Origin: Stutzerimonas stutzeri
GTDB taxonomy: Bacteria; Pseudomonadota; Gammaproteobacteria; Pseudomonadales; Pseudomonadaceae
Direction: 5' to 3'
Assembly (NCBI RefSeq): GCF_038561965.1
Contig: NZ_CP139348.1
Location: 2,914,001-2,978,000 of the forward strand
DNA length: 64,000 nt
In this document: positions 35,299-44,108 of the stretch, piece by piece
Numbering within the stretch: the first letter of the stretch is position 1
Layout of the letters: each line of letters opens with the position of its first letter
The notes under the pieces: model-generated
Told to the model about the DNA's origin: nothing
What the model saw: only the letters and a program-made list of their open reading frames with translations
Databases searched by the model: none
Made by a program: the position numbers and the translations under genes

Positions 35299-35730
35299 GC
35301 TGGTCTCCTGAAGGCATCCGCGAGTGCACTGCACAGGCCGCATAACGAAGCCGACGCAGCGTGCCGTTCCGTGGCAGCCGTGATTCTCCTCCCGCAAGCG
35401 TAGACTCACTGCGCAGACGAAACCTGCAGGCGATCTGAGCGCCATTGCTGCTTAGCACTTCGAACAGTCTGCCGCAGATGCTGCCCGCCACAGCTCTGCC
35501 AACGGTCAGACTTTTCCAGCCGGCTTCATGTTGGCGCGACAGGCATCACGGCTCGCCCGCCAACCGGATCCCGACGAAGATGCCCGCTCTACGAGAAGAA
35601 TGAGCGTGGTTGCACCCTATGGCGCCTGTTTTGGCAATAACGGCACGCCATATACCAGCTAGTCTTTGACGGCGCGCCGCAGCAGATCGAAAAGCGTTGC
35701 GCTCGCCTACATCACCAACCAGGAGGGTTC
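35299..35730. other. Gene-free intergenic region
   Basis: 432 bases between the divergent VOC and PEP-mutase-family genes. I see no convincing gene, RNA or repeat. Promoters for both neighbours should lie here, and GGAGG before 35731 is the only clear signal. Confidence 0.6.
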
Positions 35731-36567
35731 ATGGTTCATATCAGCGTGTCTCAGAAGCGTGCCGCCTTTCGTGCACTGCACCACTCGGGCTGCTTCGTAC
35801 TGCCCAATCCCTGGGATGCCGGCAGCGCGGCCGTTCTGGCTGGACTTGGCTTCAAGGCCTTGGCGACAACCAGCTCTGGCTACGCCTGGTCGTGCGGCCG
35901 TGCCGATGGGCAGATGTCGCGTGACAGGGTCCTGGACCATATGCGCGACATGGTCCAGGCCACCGACCTGCCCGTAAACGCAGATTTCGAGAGTGGCTAC
36001 GCCGATACGCCCGAAGGCGTGGCCGAAAACGTACGAATCGCGATCGAGACCGGCGTAGCGGGTATTTCCATCGAGGATTCCACAGGCGACCCGCGCCAGC
36101 CGCTGCGCACAATCGCTGATGCAACCGAGCGGATGTACGCGGCGCGTGGGGCGATTGACGCTACTGGAGGCGAAACATTGCTGATCGGGCGTGCGGAAAA
36201 TTTCTTTGTCGGACGTACTGATCTGGACGACACCATACTGCGGCTTAAAGCCTACTCTGACGCCGGTGCCGACTGCCTGTATGCACCAGGCCTAAAAACC
36301 CGCGAGCAGATCAGTGCCGTCGTCGCGGCAATCGCGCCGAAGCCGATCAATGTGCTGATCGGCTGGGATAGCGACCTGACCGTTCAGGACCTCACTGACC
36401 TCGGCGTCAGACGCATCAGCGTCGGCGGCGCCTTGGCACGAGCGGCCTGGGGCGGCTTCCTGCACGCGGCACGCTCTATCGCCGAGCACGGACGGTTCGA
36501 TGGTTTTGCTGGCGCGGCATCTGGAGCGGAGCTAGACGCGCTATTTGGCAAGCTGGATAGACCGTAG
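35731..36567 (+). CDS. Isocitrate lyase / PEP mutase-family protein
   Basis: TIM-barrel protein of 278 residues. Family features are visible: LPNPWDAGSAAVLAGLGFKALATTS near the N-terminus, PVNADFESGYAD for metal binding, GISIEDST and the LLIGRAENFF segment. Members cleave or rearrange C-C or P-C bonds of 2-hydroxy or phosphono acids. The loop that carries the catalytic Cys in isocitrate lyase (KKCGH) is absent, so it is a carboxyvinyl-phosphonate mutase-like or lyase paralogue of unknown substrate. GGAGG lies about seven bases before the ATG. Confidence 0.85.
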   Translation: MVHISVSQKRAAFRALHHSGCFVLPNPWDAGSAAVLAGLGFKALATTSSGYAWSCGRADGQMSRDRVLDHMRDMVQATDLPVNADFESGYADTPEGVAENVRIAIETGVAGISIEDSTGDPRQPLRTIADATERMYAARGAIDATGGETLLIGRAENFFVGRTDLDDTILRLKAYSDAGADCLYAPGLKTREQISAVVAAIAPKPINVLIGWDSDLTVQDLTDLGVRRISVGGALARAAWGGFLHAARSIAEHGRFDGFAGAASGAELDALFGKLDRP

Positions 36568-36829
36568 AAGGCAACCACGTAGCGAAGCCCGTCTCGTCGA
36601 GTCACTCGGTATACGGCGCTTTTCGCACCCGCATCTGCCCTGCGGGCTCAGCCCCGAACACGCTCTGCAGCAGCTCATGAAAGCTGATACCTCCGGGCCG
36701 TTGACCGGACCGACAGCAGTAGCCGCAGCGCCAGGCTTAGAAATCTCCAGGCTTGGCGGTCCACTCGAACGGCCATCGAGGCTCGTGAAACTGCAATGCT
36801 GATCAGCCGCATCGCTATTCGACAGGCAC
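36568..36829. other. Intergenic DNA before the tRNA pair
   Basis: 262 bases with no supported gene. Short Cys/Ser-rich frames on the minus strand look random. This stretch lies at the edge of the conserved block that begins with the tRNAs and gspC, and could hold decayed remnants. Confidence 0.5.
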
Positions 36830-36854
36830 AAAAAAAGCTGCCCTTGGGCAGCTT
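36830..36854 (-). terminator. Rho-independent terminator of the tRNA-Val/tRNA-Asp transcript
   Basis: On the minus strand AAGCTGCC, a 4-base loop and GGCAGCTT are followed by a run of T (seven A on the plus strand from 36830). It lies about 40 bases after the 3' end of tRNA-Asp and suits termination of the tRNA operon. Confidence 0.9.
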
Positions 36855-36895
36855 CTCTTGTCTCATCACTTCCAAAAGAAGTGAGCGGAGGTATA

Positions 36896-36972
36896 TGGCG
36901 CAGCGGACGGGACTCGAACCCGCGACCCCCGGCGTGACAGGCCGGTATTCTAACCGACTGAACTACCGCTGC
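36896..36972 (-). tRNA. tRNA-Asp (GTC)
   Basis: 77 nucleotides with encoded CCA. The acceptor arms GCAGCGG and CCGCTGC pair perfectly with discriminator G. The anticodon loop of GGCCTGTCACGCC gives GTC, and the T-arm carries GGTTCGAGTCC. It follows tRNA-Val in the same transcript by about 37 bases. Confidence 0.97.
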
Positions 36973-37009
36973 GCGTCGGCCGGACTTTCGTCCGAAATCT
37001 CACAAAGGT

Positions 37010-37085
37010 TGGTGGCTGATGACGGGATCGAACCGCCGACCCCCTGCGTGTGATGCAGGTGCTCTCCCAGCTGAGCTAATCAGCC
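37010..37085 (-). tRNA. tRNA-Val (CAC)
   Basis: 76 nucleotides with encoded CCA. The acceptor arms GGCTGAT and ATCAGCC pair perfectly, the anticodon stem CCTGC/GCAGG encloses ATCACAC, giving anticodon CAC, and the T-arm has GGTTCGATCC. It is the first gene of the two-tRNA transcript. Confidence 0.95.
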
Positions 37086-37248
37086 GATCGCCTTGCGAGG
37101 CGCGCAATTTACTCACCCCCCTAAGCTAAGTCAACAACAGCATTGAATTTTTTTTACGGAACTGTGGTCAACTGATGCTGCCGCATCGCTTTGTAACCTT
37201 GGCGGTGCAACATCGGTCGGCCAAGGCTGGCTGCAAATTCGCTGCGGC

Positions 37249-37986
37249 ATGCTCGAAAGTGTTCTAAAAGTGCTGTATCGCCTGACAGAGGCAGCCCGAG
37301 TACAGGGAACCGAACAACAAAAGCGCCATGGAGTATTTCGCTTGCCACTGCCGGGAAAACTGCGCAATTACCGCCGCTACGCCCCACTGATCATTAGCGT
37401 TTTGCTTCTTTGCCTGTTCGCGGTCTACCTCGCGACTCAGATCGAGCAATGGATGACGCTTTCCCGCGCCCCTGCTCCAGCGGACATCTATGAGCAAGGC
37501 GCTGGAAACCCAGGCGGGCCAGATATGCAGCGCCTGGAAATACTCTTCGGCTCAGCCGCCCCCTCTGATACTTCCGCGCCTTCGGCGACTGCCAGCGGGT
37601 TCACCCTGCGTGGCAGCTTCGTTCATATCGAACCGCAACGATCCAGCGCCATTGTCCAGGTCGACGGACAGCCTCCTCGGCTGTACTGGCATGGCGAGGA
37701 GCTGTCCGGTGGTGTCAGCCTGCACAAGGTCTACCCTGATCGAGTCGAGCTGCTGCGCAACGGCACCGTTGAGGTCCTGCATTTCCCGCAAGTTCGCTCG
37801 CAGAGCTACATCCCTGACGAACCGATCGACACGACGTATCAGGACGAAGAACCCTATGCCGAACCTTCGGATGAGGAAACGCAGCTGATGCAGCAGCAGA
37901 TGGACACCTTGCGCCAGCAGCTGGAAGACGCCGTCAACCAGCCCGACACCACGCCCGCTAACGACCAGCCCATGGAAGACGATTGA
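37249..37986 (+). CDS. gspC: Type II secretion inner-membrane protein GspC (XcpP-like)
   Basis: Protein of 245 residues with one membrane helix (about residues 46-63), a homology-region domain (GFTLRGSFVHIEPQRSSAIVQ, residues ~118-138, to about 190) and a C-terminal acidic Gln-rich segment (EETQLMQQQMDTLRQQLEDA) that should form a coiled coil in place of a PDZ domain, as in XcpP. GspC links the secretin to the inner-membrane platform. gspD follows after three bases. No other gsp gene lies in this window. Confidence 0.9.
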   Translation: MLESVLKVLYRLTEAARVQGTEQQKRHGVFRLPLPGKLRNYRRYAPLIISVLLLCLFAVYLATQIEQWMTLSRAPAPADIYEQGAGNPGGPDMQRLEILFGSAAPSDTSAPSATASGFTLRGSFVHIEPQRSSAIVQVDGQPPRLYWHGEELSGGVSLHKVYPDRVELLRNGTVEVLHFPQVRSQSYIPDEPIDTTYQDEEPYAEPSDEETQLMQQQMDTLRQQLEDAVNQPDTTPANDQPMEDD

Positions 37987-37989
37987 CCG

Positions 37990-39924
37990 ATGCCGAAGCC
38001 TTTTTCGCGCCCGTTGCTTGCCCTGCTCGCCACCAGCCTGCTGGCCGTCCCCCTGCCTCTGCTTGCCGCCGAACCCGGTATCGAGCCGAGTAATACCCGG
38101 CAGGACGGCTGGACCATCAACCTGAAGGACGCCGACATACGCGCCTTCATCGATCAGGTCAGCCAGCTCAGCGGCCAGACCTTCATCGTCGACCCGCGAG
38201 TGAAGGGACAGGTCAGCGTTGTCTCCAACGCCACGCTGTCGCTTAGCGAGGTCTACCAACTGTTTCTTTCGGTGATGGCCACACACGGATTCAGCGTACT
38301 GACCCAAGGCGACGTCGCACGGGTAGTGCCGAATGCCGAAGCCAAAGCCGAGGCAGGCGGTGGTCCTTCCGGCGGTGATCAACTGGAAACTCGGGTAATC
38401 CAGGTTCAGCACACATCCGCTGCGGAACTGATACCCCTGATCCGTCCGCTGGTGCCGCAGTTCGGTCACCTGGCCGCGGTTTCATCGGCAAACGCACTGA
38501 TCATCAGTGACCGCAGCGCCAATATCGCTCGGATTCAGGATCTGGTCCGGCAGCTTGATCGCGCCGAAAGCAACGACTACGCCGTGCTCAATCTGCAGCA
38601 CGGCTGGGCTGTGGATATCGCCGAAGTGCTGCGCAACTCACTGATGCGTGGTGATGCGAAAACCACCGCCGGCGTGCAGATCATCGCCGACTCGCGGACC
38701 AACCGACTGATCTTCATCGGACCCAGCGAGGCCCGCGGCAAGCTCGCCTCGCTGGCGCAGACCCTCGACACGCCAACCACGCGCTCAGCCAACACGCGTG
38801 TCATCCGCCTGCGCCACAATGATGCGAAATCGCTGGCCGAAACCCTCGGTGATATATCCGAAGGCCTGAAGAACCCAGAGAGCGGCGAAACCGCCACGAC
38901 CCGGCCGCAGAACATCCTGATTCGCGCCGACGAAAGCCTGAACGCCCTGGTTCTGCTCGCCGACCCGGAGCTGATCGGCACCATGGAAAGCATCGTCCGA
39001 CAGCTCGATGTACCTCGAGCCCAGGTAATGGTCGAAGCGGCGATCGTCGAGGTATCAGGCGACATCACCGACGCCCTCGGCGTGCAATGGGCGGTGGACG
39101 CTCGCGGCAGCACTGGCGGAGCCGGTGGCGTCAGCTTCGGCAACACGGGTATTTCGGTCGGCAGCGTGCTCAATGCAATCAACGCAAACGAGGTTCCCGA
39201 CAACTTGCCCGATGGCGCGATCATCGGCATCGGCACGCGCAGTTTCGGCGCCCTGGTTACCGCACTGTCGGCCAACAGCAAGAGCAACCTGCTATCCACG
39301 CCAAGCCTGCTGACGCTGGACAATCAAGAAGCAGAAATCCTTGTCGGGCAGAACGTGCCGTTCCAGACCGGTTCGTACACCACCGATGCGGCCGGGGCGA
39401 ACAACCCGTTCACCACTATCGAGCGCCAGGACATCGGCGTGACTCTCAAGGTCACGCCACATATCAACGAAGGCGCCACGCTGCGCCTGCAGATCGAGCA
39501 GGAGATTTCCTCGATTGCCCCAAGCGCCAGCCTGACCGCGCAAGCGGTGGATCTGGTGACCAACAAGCGCGCCATCAAAAGCACCATCCTTGCTGAAGAC
39601 GGCCAGGTCATCGTACTCGGCGGCTTGATTCAGGATGACGTTACCCGCACCAATGCCAAGGTACCGCTGCTGGGAGATATCCCATTGCTGGGCGCACTGT
39701 TCCGCTCGACGCAGGAAACCCACATCAAACGAAACTTGATGGTATTCCTGAGGCCGACGGTGATTCGCGACCGTGCCGGTCTGGCCGCTCTTTCCGGTAA
39801 GAAATACAGCGACATCCGGGTCATTGAAACGGACTCGGCCAGTCCGAGCATCCTGCCGGCGAATCCTGCGCAACTGTTCGATGGACGGGGCGAACCGGCA
39901 CCGGCCATCGATCTGCGTCAGTGA
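37990..39924 (+). CDS. gspD: Type II secretion secretin GspD (XcpQ-like)
   Basis: Outer-membrane secretin of 644 residues with a signal peptide cleaved near LLAAEP. The N0 domain begins at GWTINLKDADIRAFIDQV, three N-domains with repeated VIRLRHNDAKSLAETL-like motifs follow, and the C-terminal secretin core holds VPFQTGSYTT, GVTLKVTPHI and the closing VPLLGDIPLLGALFRS. It forms the multimeric channel through which folded exoproteins leave. It is cotranscribed with gspC. Confidence 0.96.
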   Translation: MPKPFSRPLLALLATSLLAVPLPLLAAEPGIEPSNTRQDGWTINLKDADIRAFIDQVSQLSGQTFIVDPRVKGQVSVVSNATLSLSEVYQLFLSVMATHGFSVLTQGDVARVVPNAEAKAEAGGGPSGGDQLETRVIQVQHTSAAELIPLIRPLVPQFGHLAAVSSANALIISDRSANIARIQDLVRQLDRAESNDYAVLNLQHGWAVDIAEVLRNSLMRGDAKTTAGVQIIADSRTNRLIFIGPSEARGKLASLAQTLDTPTTRSANTRVIRLRHNDAKSLAETLGDISEGLKNPESGETATTRPQNILIRADESLNALVLLADPELIGTMESIVRQLDVPRAQVMVEAAIVEVSGDITDALGVQWAVDARGSTGGAGGVSFGNTGISVGSVLNAINANEVPDNLPDGAIIGIGTRSFGALVTALSANSKSNLLSTPSLLTLDNQEAEILVGQNVPFQTGSYTTDAAGANNPFTTIERQDIGVTLKVTPHINEGATLRLQIEQEISSIAPSASLTAQAVDLVTNKRAIKSTILAEDGQVIVLGGLIQDDVTRTNAKVPLLGDIPLLGALFRSTQETHIKRNLMVFLRPTVIRDRAGLAALSGKKYSDIRVIETDSASPSILPANPAQLFDGRGEPAPAIDLRQ

Positions 39925-39947
39925 AAATCGGGGCGCTGGCTGCTGCG

Positions 39948-39976
39948 TGCCTGGGCCTGCTTACGCAGGCCAGGCA
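39948..39976. terminator. Hairpin between convergent gspD and metZ
   Basis: TGCCTGGGCCTGC and GCAGGCCAGGCA pair with one bulged G around the loop TTAC. It lies between the gspD and metZ stops and probably stops transcription from both sides, although it lacks T-runs. Confidence 0.6.
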
Positions 39977-39997
39977 ACGGGATGTCGTATACGCGAC

Positions 39998-41209
39998 TTA
40001 GAGCGCGGCGAGACCGCGGGCCATATCAGCCTTGAGATCCGCTACATCTTCCAGCCCGACCGCCACGCGAATCAGGCTGTCACGAATGCCCGCGGTCACG
40101 CGATCGTCCGCGGACAATCGGCCGTGAGTAGTCGAGCCTGGATGGGTGATGGTGGTCTTGCTGTCACCGAGATTAGCGGTGATCGAGATAAGGCGTGTTG
40201 CGTCGATGAAACGCCAAGCCGCCTCTTTACCACCGGCCACCTCGAAACTCACCACTGCGCCGAATCCCTTCTGCTGACGCTTGGCCAGTTCGTGCTGTGG
40301 ATGGCTGGGCAAACCCGCATAGTAGACGCGCTCAATACCCGGCTGCTGCTCAAGCCACTCGGCAAGCTGCTGGGCGCTGGCGCAGTGCGCCTGCATGCGC
40401 AGCCGCAGCGTTTCCAGTCCTTTGAGGAATACCCAGGCGTTGAAAGGACTGAGCGTCGGCCCCGCGGTACGCAGGAACCCGACCAACTCTTTCATCTGTT
40501 CGCTGCGACCGGCAACGACGCCGCCCAAACAGCGGCCCTGACCGTCGATATACTTGGTCGCGGAATGGATCACGATATCCGCCCCCAGAGCCAAGGGCTG
40601 CTGCAACACCGGCGTACAAAAGCAGTTATCGACTGCCAGCATCGCACCATTGGCATGACAAAGCTGCGCCAGCGCAGGGATGTCCACCAGCTCGGCCAGC
40701 GGATTGGATGGCGACTCGACGAACACCAGCTTGGTGTTTTCCTTGAATGCCGACTCCCAGGCGGAGAAATCGGTGAGCGGAACGTAGTCGACCTGCACCC
40801 CGAAGCGCTTGAAGTATTTCTCGAAGAGCGAAACGGTGGCACCGAATACGCTACGCGACACCAGCACATGGTCACCGGCCGAGCACAAGCTCATGACGGT
40901 GGCGAGAATGGCTGCCATGCCGGACGCCGTTGCGACCGCTTGCTCAGCGCCTTCAAGTGCCGCCATACGCTCTTCGAAAGCGCGCACGGTGGGGTTGGTG
41001 TAACGCGAATAAACGTTGCCCGGCACATCACCCGCGAAACGAGCAGCCGCATCGGCAGCACTGCGGAACACATAACTGGAGGTGAAGAACAGCGGCTCGC
41101 CATGCTCGCCTTCCGGCGTGCGTCGCTGCCCGGCGCGTACTGCCAGCGTATCGAGCCCCACACCCTGCAGATCGCTGTCCAGCCGGCCGGCTTCCCATTC
41201 AGTCGTCAT
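39998..41209 (-). CDS. metZ: O-succinylhomoserine sulfhydrylase
   Basis: PLP enzyme of 403 residues of the Cys/Met-metabolism family. The PLP lysine lies in IHSATKYIDGQGR, with SRYTNPTVRAFEERMAALEGAE near the N-terminus. The start MTTEWEAGRLDSDL and the whole sequence resemble Pseudomonas MetZ, which makes homocysteine directly from O-succinylhomoserine and sulfide. ATG 41209 has GAGGT about eight bases upstream; the frame to 41245 adds twelve residues. It follows purF, an arrangement typical of pseudomonads. Confidence 0.95.
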   Translation of the reverse strand: MTTEWEAGRLDSDLQGVGLDTLAVRAGQRRTPEGEHGEPLFFTSSYVFRSAADAAARFAGDVPGNVYSRYTNPTVRAFEERMAALEGAEQAVATASGMAAILATVMSLCSAGDHVLVSRSVFGATVSLFEKYFKRFGVQVDYVPLTDFSAWESAFKENTKLVFVESPSNPLAELVDIPALAQLCHANGAMLAVDNCFCTPVLQQPLALGADIVIHSATKYIDGQGRCLGGVVAGRSEQMKELVGFLRTAGPTLSPFNAWVFLKGLETLRLRMQAHCASAQQLAEWLEQQPGIERVYYAGLPSHPQHELAKRQQKGFGAVVSFEVAGGKEAAWRFIDATRLISITANLGDSKTTITHPGSTTHGRLSADDRVTAGIRDSLIRVAVGLEDVADLKADMARGLAAL

Positions 41210-41256
41210 AGCTTTTACCTCAGCCGGGGCAGCCGAGGCTGCCACGCCGGCATGAA

Positions 41257-42762
41257 TCAGTTGTTGTAGAGATCAATGATGGCGCTGACTGCATTGGTCT
41301 TGACCTTGCTCAGGTCATTGCGCGCCTGCTCGATCTTGTGCAGATAAGCTTCGTCGATGTCGCCCGTGACGTAGTTCCCATCGAAAACGGCGCAATCGAA
41401 GTTATCTATCTTGACCTTGCCGCCGCCTACCGCGTCGATGAGATCTTCCAGATCCTGGTAGATCAGCCAATCAGCACCGATCAGTTCGGCGACCTCTTCG
41501 GTGCTGCGATTGTGCGCGATCAGCTCGTGCGCGCTGGGCATGTCGATGCCGTAAACGTTCGGGTAACGCACCGCCGGCGCGGCCGAGCAGAAGTAGACAT
41601 TCTTCGCCCCAGCTTCACGGGCCATCTGGATAATCTGCTTGCAGGTGGTACCACGCACGATGGAATCGTCCACCAGCATCACGTTCTTGCCGCGGAACTC
41701 AAGCTCGATGGCATTGAGCTTCTGACGCACCGATTTTTTGCGCGCAGCCTGGCCGGGCATGATGAATGTGCGACCGATATAGCGGTTCTTGACGAACCCC
41801 TCGCGAAACTTCACACCCAGCCGGTTAGCCAGCTCCAAGGCAGCGGTACGACTGGTATCAGGGATCGGGATGACGACGTCGATGTCGTGATCGGCGCGCT
41901 CGCGCAGAATCTTGTCGGCCAGCTTCTCGCCCATGCGCAGGCGCGCCTTGTACACCGAAACGCCATCCATCAGGGAGTCAGAGCGTGCCAGGTAGACGTA
42001 TTCGAAGATGCATGGGGCAAGCTTTGGCGCTTCCGCACATTGGCGAGTGAACAGCTTGCCGTCAGTAGTGATGTACACCGCTTCGCCTGGTGCCAGATCG
42101 CGAATCAGGGTGAAGCCGAGCACGTCGAGCGACACACTTTCCGAAGCGATCATATATTCGACGCCTTCATCGGTATGACGCTGACCGAAGACGATAGGAC
42201 GAATCGCGTTGGGATCGCGGAAGCCGACGATGCCATAGCCGGTAACCATCGCAACCACTGCGTATCCGCCGCGACAGCGGTCATGGACTTTGCTCACTGC
42301 CGCAAAAACGTCTTCTTCTGTCGGCTGCAACTTGCCGCGCACCGCCAGCTCATGGGCAAACACGTTGAGCAGCACTTCCGAGTCGGAATTGGTGTTCACA
42401 TGTCGCAGATCCGACTCGTAGATTTCCTTGGTCAGCTGATCGACGTTGGTCAGGTTGCCGTTGTGCGCCAGCGTAATGCCATAAGGCGAGTTGACGTAGA
42501 ACGGCTGGGCCTCGGCGGAGCTGGAGCTGCCGGCAGTGGGATAACGGATATGGCCGATGCCCATGTTGCCGACCAGGCGCTGCATGTGGCGCTGCTGAAA
42601 GACATCACGAACTAGCCCGTTGTCCTTGCGCAGAAACAGGCGTCCGTCATGGCTGGTCACGATACCGGCTGCATCCTGGCCGCGGTGCTGCAGTACGGTA
42701 AGCGCGTCATATAGCGCCTGATTGACGTTCGACTTACCGACGATGCCGACAATGCCACACAT
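41257..42762 (-). CDS. purF: Amidophosphoribosyltransferase
   Basis: Protein of 501 residues. The catalytic Cys2 follows the initiator Met (MCGIVGIVG), the glutaminase domain contains LQHRGQDAAGI and GIGHIRYPTAGSS, and the phosphoribosyltransferase motif reads VMLVDDSIVRGTT. It catalyses the first committed step of purine synthesis, making phosphoribosylamine from PRPP and glutamine. No propeptide is present. cvpA lies 69 bases upstream on the same strand. Confidence 0.98.
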   Translation of the reverse strand: MCGIVGIVGKSNVNQALYDALTVLQHRGQDAAGIVTSHDGRLFLRKDNGLVRDVFQQRHMQRLVGNMGIGHIRYPTAGSSSSAEAQPFYVNSPYGITLAHNGNLTNVDQLTKEIYESDLRHVNTNSDSEVLLNVFAHELAVRGKLQPTEEDVFAAVSKVHDRCRGGYAVVAMVTGYGIVGFRDPNAIRPIVFGQRHTDEGVEYMIASESVSLDVLGFTLIRDLAPGEAVYITTDGKLFTRQCAEAPKLAPCIFEYVYLARSDSLMDGVSVYKARLRMGEKLADKILRERADHDIDVVIPIPDTSRTAALELANRLGVKFREGFVKNRYIGRTFIMPGQAARKKSVRQKLNAIELEFRGKNVMLVDDSIVRGTTCKQIIQMAREAGAKNVYFCSAAPAVRYPNVYGIDMPSAHELIAHNRSTEEVAELIGADWLIYQDLEDLIDAVGGGKVKIDNFDCAVFDGNYVTGDIDEAYLHKIEQARNDLSKVKTNAVSAIIDLYNN

Positions 42763-42831
42763 GCAAGGAACCTCTCAGTTATTACAGGCAGACCGGATAC
42801 GACGGCAGACCGGGCATCCGTGAAAAAGGAA

Positions 42832-43344
42832 TCAACCGGGCGGAGTGAGCGAACCGGCGAACCATTGGCCGCTGAACCCCAGAATGAGGTTCTTCGACCA
42901 GTCAGCAATCAAAAGAAAGTGCGGTAACAATCCAGACTCGCGCCACCAGAGGTCCTGTTCGACCGGCGCGAGGCTCAGCAAGCCGGCCAAAACCACGACC
43001 AACAGTCCACCACGCGCCGCACCGAAGACCATACCCAGGAAGCGGTCGGTCCCGGACAAACCGGTCACCCTGATCAGTTCACCGATCAGAAAATTCACCA
43101 GGGCCCCTACCAGCAAAGTAGCGACGAACAGCAATGCACAGGCTGCGATGACTTGCGCCGAGGGTGTGCTGATGTATTCCGCGAGATGGTGGGACAGCGC
43201 ACCACCGAACATCCATGCGACCACGCCAGCAATGATCCAGGTAACCAGCGAAAGCGCTTCCTTGACGAAGCCGCGCTTCAAACTGATCAGACTCGATACT
43301 GCAATAACCGCGATGATGGCCCAATCGACCCAGGTGAAAGTCAC
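42832..43344 (-). CDS. cvpA: CvpA family membrane protein
   Basis: Inner-membrane protein of 170 residues with four hydrophobic helices and the motif SLKRGFVKEALSLVTWIIAG typical of CvpA, followed by TDRFLGMVFGAARGGLL. CvpA is needed for colicin V production in E. coli and affects envelope stress tolerance. I start it at the GTG at 43344 (product beginning MTFTWVDWAII) from family length; an ATG at 43377 would add eleven residues. Neither has a strong ribosome binding site. It precedes purF, as is usual. Confidence 0.9.
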   Translation of the reverse strand: MTFTWVDWAIIAVIAVSSLISLKRGFVKEALSLVTWIIAGVVAWMFGGALSHHLAEYISTPSAQVIAACALLFVATLLVGALVNFLIGELIRVTGLSGTDRFLGMVFGAARGGLLVVVLAGLLSLAPVEQDLWWRESGLLPHFLLIADWSKNLILGFSGQWFAGSLTPPG

Positions 43345-43475
43345 GATGTCTTCTGCAAAGGGGAAAAGGCGGCGCATTTTAGCAGAGCGCGAGCGCCAGG
43401 AATACGCGCCGGGTGCCCGGCGGCAATGCGCTGATCGAGGGCGGTGCTCAGGCTCTCGGCCAGCGCTTCAGCAAT

Positions 43476-44108
43476 TCAGCTACCTTCCGGCTTGAAGCGC
43501 ACGACGAAGCCGTCGAGCTTTTGCTGTCGCTGCAGGACATCGCGAAGCCGATTCGCCTCACTGCGCTCCACCAGCGGCCCGACGAAAACACGGTTCATAC
43601 CGTCTGCGGTGCGGATGTAGGCGTTATAGCCCTGCGAACGCAAAGTCTGCTGCAGGCTTTCGGCACTGGCCCGATTGGACAGGCTGGCCAGCTGAATCGA
43701 CCAGCTGACCGGCAGGTTGTTGTTGTCCAAGCGCGGCTCAGCTACCGGTGGCTGCGGCTGCGCGGCGGACGGTTGCGCGGCAGGCGCTGGCGCGACCGGG
43801 ACTACCGGCTCGATCGGCGCTGGCGCTTGCTGAGCTACCGTAGGAGCGGTAACTGGCTCAGCATTCTCTTCGATGATTTCGAAACCTTCCGGCACCGACC
43901 CTGGCTCTTGCTCAGGCTCCGGCACGTCGACCGGCTGCATCTCGATTTCGGCAACCACTGGCGCTGCGGGGATAGTCGGTGCATCGACTGTGACATGGCG
44001 CAGGTCGTCTTCCCGATTGAACAGCATCGGGACAAAAATCACAGCCAGCGCAACCAGCACCAGCGCTCCAACCATGCGTTGCAGCAGTCCCTTATCGAGC
44101 ATCGCCAT
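43476..44108 (-). CDS. dedD: DedD-like SPOR-domain protein
   Basis: Protein of 210 residues with an N-terminal membrane helix (MVGALVLVALAVIFVPMLF, residues ~11-29), a Pro/Ala/Glu-rich periplasmic linker and a C-terminal SPOR domain (SWSIQLASLSNRASAESL ... FVGPLVERSEANRL). SPOR domains bind denuded peptidoglycan at the division septum. The ATG at 44108 lies 17 bases inside folC with GGAG about nine bases upstream, so translation is coupled. The longer frame to 44450 only shadows folC. Confidence 0.9.
   Translation of the reverse strand: MAMLDKGLLQRMVGALVLVALAVIFVPMLFNREDDLRHVTVDAPTIPAAPVVAEIEMQPVDVPEPEQEPGSVPEGFEIIEENAEPVTAPTVAQQAPAPIEPVVPVAPAPAAQPSAAQPQPPVAEPRLDNNNLPVSWSIQLASLSNRASAESLQQTLRSQGYNAYIRTADGMNRVFVGPLVERSEANRLRDVLQRQQKLDGFVVRFKPEGS

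Noticed and set aside
36796..37053. Frame across the tRNA-Asp/tRNA-Val pair (plus strand, ...TGLEPATPGVTG...)
   Set aside because: Typical spurious translation of tRNA genes.
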